Assembly: GCF_025457425.1 (NCBI RefSeq) | Contig: NZ_JAMXIA010000001.1 | Location: forward strand, 1,984,001-2,048,000 | DNA from: Chryseobacterium foetidum | GTDB lineage: Bacteria > Bacteroidota > Bacteroidia > Flavobacteriales > Weeksellaceae | DNA length: 64,000 nt | Direction: 5' to 3' | Shown: piece by piece, positions 59,453 to 64,000 of the stretch | How positions within the stretch are numbered: the first letter of the stretch is position 1 | How the letters are laid out: every line of letters begins with the position of its first letter | Program-made: the position numbers and the translations under genes | The notes under the pieces: generated by a model | Told to the model about the DNA's origin: nothing | Database searches by the model: none | The model's input: the letters and a program-made list of their open reading frames with translations, nothing else

Positions 59453-60160
59453 TTAGTTATAAAGATCCAAATACACATCCTGATTACCGTTTACTGCAAG
59501 ATCTGCAATTTCAGAACTGGTAAAAGAATCCAGATATTCGTTCATCTGTTTTTCTGTCTGTTTGGCTGATGCTGTTACCGTTTTCACATTTTTAGAATGA
59601 TCCACATTCTGCACAGCAGTTCTTACGACAGGTTTTATATTTTGATCTTCAGCTATTTGATTATTGGTTTCTACAGAAGTTAAATCTGCCTGTAAAGTTT
59701 CATAAGCAATCTGGCTTTCCTTTTTAGGTGTAATTTCTGCCAGTGTGTTTACCGGTGAAGTGTCTGAAATGCCGTTATAAACAAGAGATCCACCAAAAAC
59801 CAAAGCAATACATGCTGCTGCGGTATACGCCCAATTGAGTCTGATAATCGGAGCTTTTTTCTCCACCTTAATCTCTGCCAATACATTGCTCTGAATATCT
59901 TCAAATAAATGCTCAGGAGTTGTATAGATGTTTTTTCTGTCGAGTTTTTCAACATCAAAACCATTTATTTCTGTCATTACATTGTTCTGAATAGCTTCAA
60001 ATAAACCTTCTGAAACGCTGTAAATGTTTTTGCGCTCTAATTTCTCAATATCGAAACCATTCACTTCGGTCAACACCTGATCCTGAATATTCTGAAACAG
60101 ATTATCCGGAACATTGTAAATGTCTTTCCGTTCTAATTTTTCTATATCGAAGTCTTTCAT
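59453..60160 (-). CDS. Anti-sigma-like membrane protein with triplicated N-terminal motif
   Basis: A 235-residue protein. Residues 4-99 are three tandem 32-residue repeats with the pattern FDIEKLERKxIYxVPxxLF and IQxxVLTEVNG (F4, F36, F68). A membrane helix follows (WAYTAAACIALVFGGSLVYN, about 111-130) and then a Ser/Thr/Gln-rich periplasmic tail ending DSFTSSEIADLAVNGNQDVYLDLYN. A related single-copy N-terminus is usual in the flavobacterial proteins that follow an ECF sigma gene, so it is probably the anti-sigma or coupling protein. It lies 16 bases after the sigma gene. Confidence 0.8.
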   Translation of the reverse strand: MKDFDIEKLERKDIYNVPDNLFQNIQDQVLTEVNGFDIEKLERKNIYSVSEGLFEAIQNNVMTEINGFDVEKLDRKNIYTTPEHLFEDIQSNVLAEIKVEKKAPIIRLNWAYTAAACIALVFGGSLVYNGISDTSPVNTLAEITPKKESQIAYETLQADLTSVETNNQIAEDQNIKPVVRTAVQNVDHSKNVKTVTASAKQTEKQMNEYLDSFTSSEIADLAVNGNQDVYLDLYN

Positions 60161-60176
60161 GTTTTGGTTTTGAAAA

Positions 60177-60728
60177 TTATTTTTCGAAATTTTCTTTTAT
60201 ATACTCTTCTATTTTCTGTTTGGCGTAATGATAATTGGTCTTCAAGGTGCCAACAGACATATCCACAATTTTTGAGATTTCCTCGTAAGGAAGATCATCA
60301 TAATACCTCATCGTAAAGACAAGTTTCTGCTTTTCGGGCAGGCTCTGTATCGCTTTTTGCAGCAAAATCTGTATATCTTCTGCATCGGTTCCTGCATTGT
60401 CTGCCACAAGATTCTGCATGTGATAATCAGGATCTTCATCTGTCTTCTGCATTTTTTTAAGCTTGTTAAGCTGTTGCAGAGATTCATTGGTTGCAATTCT
60501 GTACAGCCAGGTGTACAACTGACTGTCATTTTTGAACTGATGAAAATTCTGATAAGCTTTAATAAACGTTTCCTGCAAAGTATCCTGAGCCAGATCGCCA
60601 TCCACGATTATCCTCCTGATGTGCCAATACAGCCGGCTTTGGTAAGCATCCATCAAAGCACGAACTCCTTTTTCACGAGTTTTCGGGTCTTGCATCAACG
60701 AAATTATTTCCGCGTCTTTATTCTTCAT
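60177..60728 (-). CDS. ECF-type RNA polymerase sigma factor
   Basis: A 183-residue group 4 sigma factor. Region 2: RLYWHIRRIIVDGDLAQDTLQETFIKAYQNFHQFKNDSQLYTWLYRIATNESLQQLNKLK near residues 30-90. Region 4: ALQSLPEKQKLVFTMRYYDDLPYEEISKIVDMSVGTLKTNYHYAKQKIEEYI. First gene of an operon with an anti-sigma-like protein and a Spy-like protein, a common envelope-stress arrangement in Flavobacteriia. The -7 box is at 60754-60761. Confidence 0.95.
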   Translation of the reverse strand: MKNKDAEIISLMQDPKTREKGVRALMDAYQSRLYWHIRRIIVDGDLAQDTLQETFIKAYQNFHQFKNDSQLYTWLYRIATNESLQQLNKLKKMQKTDEDPDYHMQNLVADNAGTDAEDIQILLQKAIQSLPEKQKLVFTMRYYDDLPYEEISKIVDMSVGTLKTNYHYAKQKIEEYIKENFEK

Positions 60729-60753
60729 AAGATGCTTTCATTGTTTTGGATTA

Positions 60754-60761
60754 CAAAAATA
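60754..60761 (-). promoter_or_regulatory. -7 box (TATTTTTG) of the sigma operon
   Basis: TATTTTTG on the minus strand, 25 bases before the ATG; a TTG lies 22 bases upstream (60784-60786), somewhat far for -33. Confidence 0.5.
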
Positions 60762-61134
60762 GCTGAAAGTTAAATTACTTCTTCAATTTTGAGCCCATTA
60801 AATTATTATTAGTTTAAAAAAGAGATTACATTTAAACCTAAATATATTGAAATTAAAATTATCCACTCTTAATTGCTAATTTTTAAACCACAAAGTCGCA
60901 AAGAAAAGCTTGGAAAAATTCTTTAAGAAGTCCAAAAAAGCTCAAAGTTTTGCATGTTTCCATAACATCAAAAGAACGTTAGAAACTTTCTTGTTCAAAT
61001 TTACATTGCCTTAATGTTTTACCCCGGTAAATCTTAAAAAATCTAAAGCATAATGATCCTTAAAAACTTAAAGATCTTAATGGTTTAAAAAACTTTAATA
61101 CAGTTCATCAATTCGTTTTCAAAACCAAAATTTC
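60762..61134. other. Gene-free stretch of about 370 bases between divergent genes
   Basis: AT-rich. From 61030 to 61100 words such as CTTAAAA, ACTTAAA and GATCTTAA recur with a spacing nearer 8 than 7, and 60887-60905 holds CACAAAG and CGCAAAG. These resemble degraded repeats of the kind seen in other gaps but are too irregular to define. Confidence 0.4.
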
Positions 61135-61142
61135 TATCTTTG
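61135..61142 (+). promoter_or_regulatory. -7 box (TATCTTTG) of the DUF2520 gene
   Basis: TATCTTTG matches TAnnTTTG and ends four bases before the ATG at 61147; a leaderless transcript is expected. Confidence 0.6.
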
Positions 61143-61146
61143 TTTT

Positions 61147-61899
61147 ATGCAAATTGTAATCATCGGTTCCGGAAATGTCGCCTATCATCTGGCGAAAGCT
61201 TTTGTTTTAAATAAAATTCCTGTCGCTCAGATTTTCGGAAGAAACGAAACTGAACTTCAAAAAATTTCTTCAAAATTAAATATCCCGTTTTCAACCGAAA
61301 AACCGGAAGATGCTGATTTGTATCTGATTTGCGTAAGCGACAGTTCGGTAGAAAATGTTTCACATTTAATTACAAAGAAAGATTGTCTCGTTGCACATAC
61401 TTCAGGATCTTTGTCTAAAGAAATTTTGGTTGGAGACTACAGAAAATCAAGCTTTTATCCTTTGCAGACTTTTTCAAAATCAAAAGATTTAGATTATTCA
61501 AAAATTCCTTTTTTTATTGAAACTGAAAATGAGGAAGATCAGAAAATCTTGACGGATTTGGCCACTAAAATTTCAGAAAATGTGATGGAAAGTACGTATG
61601 AAAAAAGAAAATACATCCATCTCACGGCAGTGTTTGCCTGCAACTTTGTGAATCACCTTTTTTCCAGAGCCAAAGAGATTTCAGATGCTCAGGAAATTCC
61701 TTTTGATTATTTTTTGCCATTGATCGATGAAACTTTTCAGAAAATACATGAGATTGACCCTGAATCAGCCCAAACCGGACCAGCCGTAAGAAATGACAAA
61801 CGGGTTCTGGAACTTCATGAAAATCTTTTAAAGGATGAAAGTCTCGACATTTATAAAACCTTAAATCTTTCCATCAAAAAAATGTACCAATTGCCATAA
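61147..61899 (+). CDS. Rossmann-fold DUF2520 protein
   Basis: A 250-residue protein with an N-terminal NAD(P)-binding loop VIIGSGNVAYHLAKAFV and a C-terminal helical DUF2520 domain (LTAVFACNFVNHLFSRAKEISDAQEIPFDYFLPLIDETFQKIHEIDPESAQTGPAVRND). Similar in layout to ketopantoate or F420-dependent NADP reductases, but the substrate is unknown. In Bacteroidota the gene commonly neighbours kdsC and maf, as here, with a SIMPL gene in between. Confidence 0.92.
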   Translation: MQIVIIGSGNVAYHLAKAFVLNKIPVAQIFGRNETELQKISSKLNIPFSTEKPEDADLYLICVSDSSVENVSHLITKKDCLVAHTSGSLSKEILVGDYRKSSFYPLQTFSKSKDLDYSKIPFFIETENEEDQKILTDLATKISENVMESTYEKRKYIHLTAVFACNFVNHLFSRAKEISDAQEIPFDYFLPLIDETFQKIHEIDPESAQTGPAVRNDKRVLELHENLLKDESLDIYKTLNLSIKKMYQLP

Positions 61900-61928
61900 A
61901 GTTTTAACTTTGATGAAAACCAAATAAT

Positions 61929-62684
61929 ATGAATACCAACGTCATCCGTTCTCTCATCATCGGATTTGCAATTGTAATTACAGCACTTATTCTAGGCTCA
62001 AGTTTTAAAAACAGAAATTTAAAACAGGATACCATTTCCGTTACCGGACTGGGTTCCAAAGATTTTATATCGGATGAAATCAGTTGGGGAGGAAGTTTTG
62101 ATGCCAGTGCAATGGATGCAAAAGAAGCATACAGTTTGATTTCACAGGACAAAGAAAAGGTAAAAGCTTTTTTCTACAGCAAAGGTTTCAAAGCAGGAGA
62201 ATTTGCTTTTGGTGGTGTGAATTTCTCAAAATCATACCGTACCGTTTCCACAAAAGATGCAGACGGAACAGAAAGGTCAGAAGAAATTTTTGATGGCTAC
62301 AGAGCTTCGCAAAATGTGTTTTTCAGAGCAAAGAAAAATCCGGATCTGATGAAAAAAATCGAAACGGTGATGGATAAAACTGCCGAACTTATCAACAGTG
62401 GAGTACAGTTTGAGCCATCCGCAGCTCAATACACTTATTCAGATCTTTCTTCATTAAAACACAGTTTAATTCAAGCCGGATCAAAAGATGCCAAAGAAAG
62501 AGCTGAAAAAATTGTAGAAAGTGCCGATGGAGATTTAGGAAAACTTAAAGATGCTTCGATGGGCGTTTTTCAGATTACAGCAAAAGGTTCTACAGACGAA
62601 GACAGCTACGGCGGAAATTTTGACACTTCAAGCAAAGAAAAATCAGCGAGAATCACGGTAAGACTGACGTATAATCTTGATTAA
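61929..62684 (+). CDS. SIMPL-domain (DUF541) protein
   Basis: A 251-residue membrane-anchored protein: one N-terminal helix (VIRSLIIGFAIVITALILGSSF), then the SIMPL domain beginning KQDTISVTGLGSKDFISDEISWGGSF and ending STDEDSYGGNFDTSSKEKSARITVRLTYNLD. Homologues (YggE, BP26) form ring-shaped oligomers in the periplasm; role unknown, sometimes linked to oxidative stress. It is cotranscribed with DUF2520. Confidence 0.92.
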   Translation: MNTNVIRSLIIGFAIVITALILGSSFKNRNLKQDTISVTGLGSKDFISDEISWGGSFDASAMDAKEAYSLISQDKEKVKAFFYSKGFKAGEFAFGGVNFSKSYRTVSTKDADGTERSEEIFDGYRASQNVFFRAKKNPDLMKKIETVMDKTAELINSGVQFEPSAAQYTYSDLSSLKHSLIQAGSKDAKERAEKIVESADGDLGKLKDASMGVFQITAKGSTDEDSYGGNFDTSSKEKSARITVRLTYNLD

Positions 62685-62737
62685 AATAATTTAAAAATAA
62701 AATAAAAACGATAAGTGAATGCAATTGACCTGAATCT

Positions 62738-62772
62738 ATTATCATTCATCAATAATCATTTATCAATCATCA
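62738..62772 (+). repeat. Five-unit heptad array before kdsC (word ATCATCA)
   Basis: ATTATCA, TTCATCA, ATAATCA, TTTATCA, ATCATCA: five exact 7-mers all ending in ATCA or ATCA-like, six bases before the ATG at 62779. Confidence 0.85.
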
Positions 62773-62778
62773 ACTAAA

Positions 62779-63297
62779 ATGAGTTATAAAGAAAAATTAA
62801 AAGATATAAAAGCATTCGTTTTTGATGTAGACGGTGTTTTTACAGACGGAAGCGTTTACCTGATGCCTGGAGGAAATATGTCCCGAGTTATGAATGTTTT
62901 GGATGGTTATGCAGTAGTGAAAGCTTTAAAAAATGATTATTTAATCGGTGTAATTACAGGTGGAAATGACGAAATGGTAAAACACAGAATCAACTATCTC
63001 GGAATTGAAGACTATTATCCTAAATCACACAACAAAATGGTTGAATATGAAGACTTTAAAAAGAAATACAAACTTAAGAACGAAAATATTCTGACGATGG
63101 GAGATGACCTTCCTGATATTCACATGATGGAAAATTCAGCGATTGCGACCTGCCCAGAAAATGCCGTTCCGGAAGTGAAAAATATTTCAGATTACATTTC
63201 TTCTGTAAAAGGTGGAAGCGGGGCAGTACGGGATGTGATTGAGCAGGTAATGAAAGTGCAGGGTAAGTGGCATGATGACAATACACAGTCTGTTTAG
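62779..63297 (+). CDS. kdsC: KDO 8-phosphate phosphatase (KdsC-type HAD-IIIC)
   Basis: A 172-residue HAD phosphatase without cap domain. Motif I FVFDVDGVFTDGS near residue 14 (catalytic Asp), motif II GVITGGND near 59, Lys/motif III HNKMVEYEDF and motif IV TMGDDLPDIHMM near 110. Size and spacing fit KdsC, which forms tetramers and makes KDO for lipopolysaccharide. It precedes maf, a frequent neighbour in Bacteroidota. Confidence 0.93.
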   Translation: MSYKEKLKDIKAFVFDVDGVFTDGSVYLMPGGNMSRVMNVLDGYAVVKALKNDYLIGVITGGNDEMVKHRINYLGIEDYYPKSHNKMVEYEDFKKKYKLKNENILTMGDDLPDIHMMENSAIATCPENAVPEVKNISDYISSVKGGSGAVRDVIEQVMKVQGKWHDDNTQSV

Positions 63298-63310
63298 ATC
63301 TATTTTAAAA

Positions 63311-63345
63311 ATCAATCATCTTTTATCAATTATCATTCATAAATA
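63311..63345 (+). repeat. Five-unit heptad array before maf (word ATCAATT)
   Basis: ATCAATC, ATCTTTT, ATCAATT, ATCATTC, ATAAATA: five 7-mers in phase, ending three bases before the maf ATG at 63349. Confidence 0.8.
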
Positions 63346-63348
63346 CCG

Positions 63349-63903
63349 ATGAAAATATTACTTGCATCACAGTCGCCCAGAAGAAAAGAACTTTTATCCA
63401 GCTTAGGTTTTGGTTTTGAAGTCTTGAAAATTGACTGCGAAGAAATTGTTCCTGAAAATGTGAAAGTGGGAGAGTCTGCCGCCTACTTATCTGAATTAAA
63501 AGCCAACGCTTTCAGAGATTTGGCTGACGATGAAGTGCTGATAACAGCAGATACCGTTGTCGCGGTAGAAAATCAGTTTTTGGGGAAACCTTCGGATGAA
63601 AATGAAGCAAGAAAAATGCTGAAACTTTTGTCAGGAAAAACACATCAGGTGTACACAGCCATTACAGTGAAAAGTTTAGATAAAACCATCACTGAAACAG
63701 ACGTTGCAGATGTGGAATTTGATGAAATCTCTGATGAGGAAATTGATTTTTACATCAAAAACTATCATCCATTCGACAAAGCTGGCAGCTACGGAATTCA
63801 GGAATGGCTCGGAATGGCAAAAATTAAAAACATAAAAGGAAGTTATTATACGATAATGGGACTTCCCACACATCTCGTTTACAAGATTTTAAAAAATATT
63901 TAA
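63349..63903 (+). CDS. maf: Maf-family nucleoside triphosphate pyrophosphatase
   Basis: A 184-residue Maf protein. Signature LLASQSPRRKELLSSLGFGFEV at the N-terminus, the LITADTVVAVENQFLGKP block near residue 67, HQVYTAITV near residue 100 and the C-terminal GSYGIQEWLGMAKIKNIKGSYYTIMGLP. The family hydrolyses modified or canonical dTTP/UTP as a housecleaning enzyme. Complete length. Downstream of kdsC with a heptad array between. Confidence 0.95.
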   Translation: MKILLASQSPRRKELLSSLGFGFEVLKIDCEEIVPENVKVGESAAYLSELKANAFRDLADDEVLITADTVVAVENQFLGKPSDENEARKMLKLLSGKTHQVYTAITVKSLDKTITETDVADVEFDEISDEEIDFYIKNYHPFDKAGSYGIQEWLGMAKIKNIKGSYYTIMGLPTHLVYKILKNI

Positions 63904-63986
63904 AAAATTCCAAATAAAAATTTGTTATTTTTACAAAATCATCATTCTGCGATAATAAAAAGCAGATTAGAGAGTTATAATAGATA

Positions 63987-64000
63987 ATGAAAAAGAATAT
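63987..64000 (+). CDS. Possible start of the next gene (cut by the window)
   Basis: ATG AAA AAG AAT at 63987 reads MKKN, a common beginning of exported proteins in this group. Only four codons are visible, so this is a guess from position after the 84-base gap. Confidence 0.25.

Noticed and set aside
61030-61100. Thirteenth heptad array
   Set aside because: Words recur with spacing nearer 8 than 7 and irregularly, so I did not count it with the twelve.

Overview
The window is AT-rich and reads as a chromosome segment of a Bacteroidota, most likely a Chryseobacterium-like member of the Weeksellaceae. The evidence is promoters of the TAnnTTTG (-7) type with few Shine-Dalgarno sequences, a GLPGLI protein, a large TonB-receptor-like outer-membrane protein, GH92 and M14 enzymes, an FtsZ with a very long linker, and DAP-type peptidoglycan genes.

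Layout. 1-3200 (minus): 5' part of a GH3-like adenylating enzyme, two exported proteins and a bacilliredoxin. 3580-21454 (minus): one long division and cell-wall (dcw) cluster, in transcription order mraZ, rsmH, ftsL, ftsI, murE, [four-helix-bundle gene], mraY, murD, ftsW, murG, [GIY-YIG gene], murC, ftsQ, ftsA, ftsZ, yqeY; murF is absent. 21727-26833 (plus): hydrolase, engB, ElaA-type acetyltransferase, a TPR/HTH regulator and a trio of overlapping small genes, two with transposase-type HTHs. 26955-27208 (minus): tRNA-Leu, tRNA-Gly, tRNA-Leu. 27383-32308 (plus): DUF3127, aat, sirtuin, kptA, phosphoesterase, M14 peptidase. 32343-38045: JmjC-like protein, outer-membrane protein, DinB and GLPGLI. 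38174-40597: feoA, feoB and a small Cys-rich partner. 40643-46863: Uma2, glmM, a toxin-antitoxin pair with a dead toxin, TPR protein and PAS histidine kinase. 46854-51113 (minus): an NAD/ADP-ribose group (ADP-ribosylglycohydrolase, NadR, macro domain, YfbM, NrtR-like Nudix regulator). The rest: lepA, GH92, two tandem paralogues, a sigma/anti-sigma/Spy-like operon, and DUF2520, SIMPL, kdsC, maf.

The most unusual structure is in the gaps. Twelve intergenic regions carry short arrays in strict 7-bp phase, each with its own word (for example ATCATCA, TGTACAA, TGGCTAT, ACCCGAA). Several are two-armed and could form hairpins. Two small genes inserted into the dcw cluster are bracketed by repeats: the four-helix-bundle gene by inverted heptad arms (24 of 28 positions complementary) and the GIY-YIG gene by perfect 27-bp direct repeats. 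Another interspersed repeat has entered coding sequence in murC, murG and the GIY-YIG gene.

Regulatory signals visible: MraZ-type GTGGG repeats with a 10-bp period upstream of mraZ; three copies of TTGCGTTA-N5-ACAC placed at promoters of the NAD genes, which I propose as the NrtR operator; and several promoters so close to the start codon that the transcripts should be leaderless. All calls come from reading the sequence; no database search was made.
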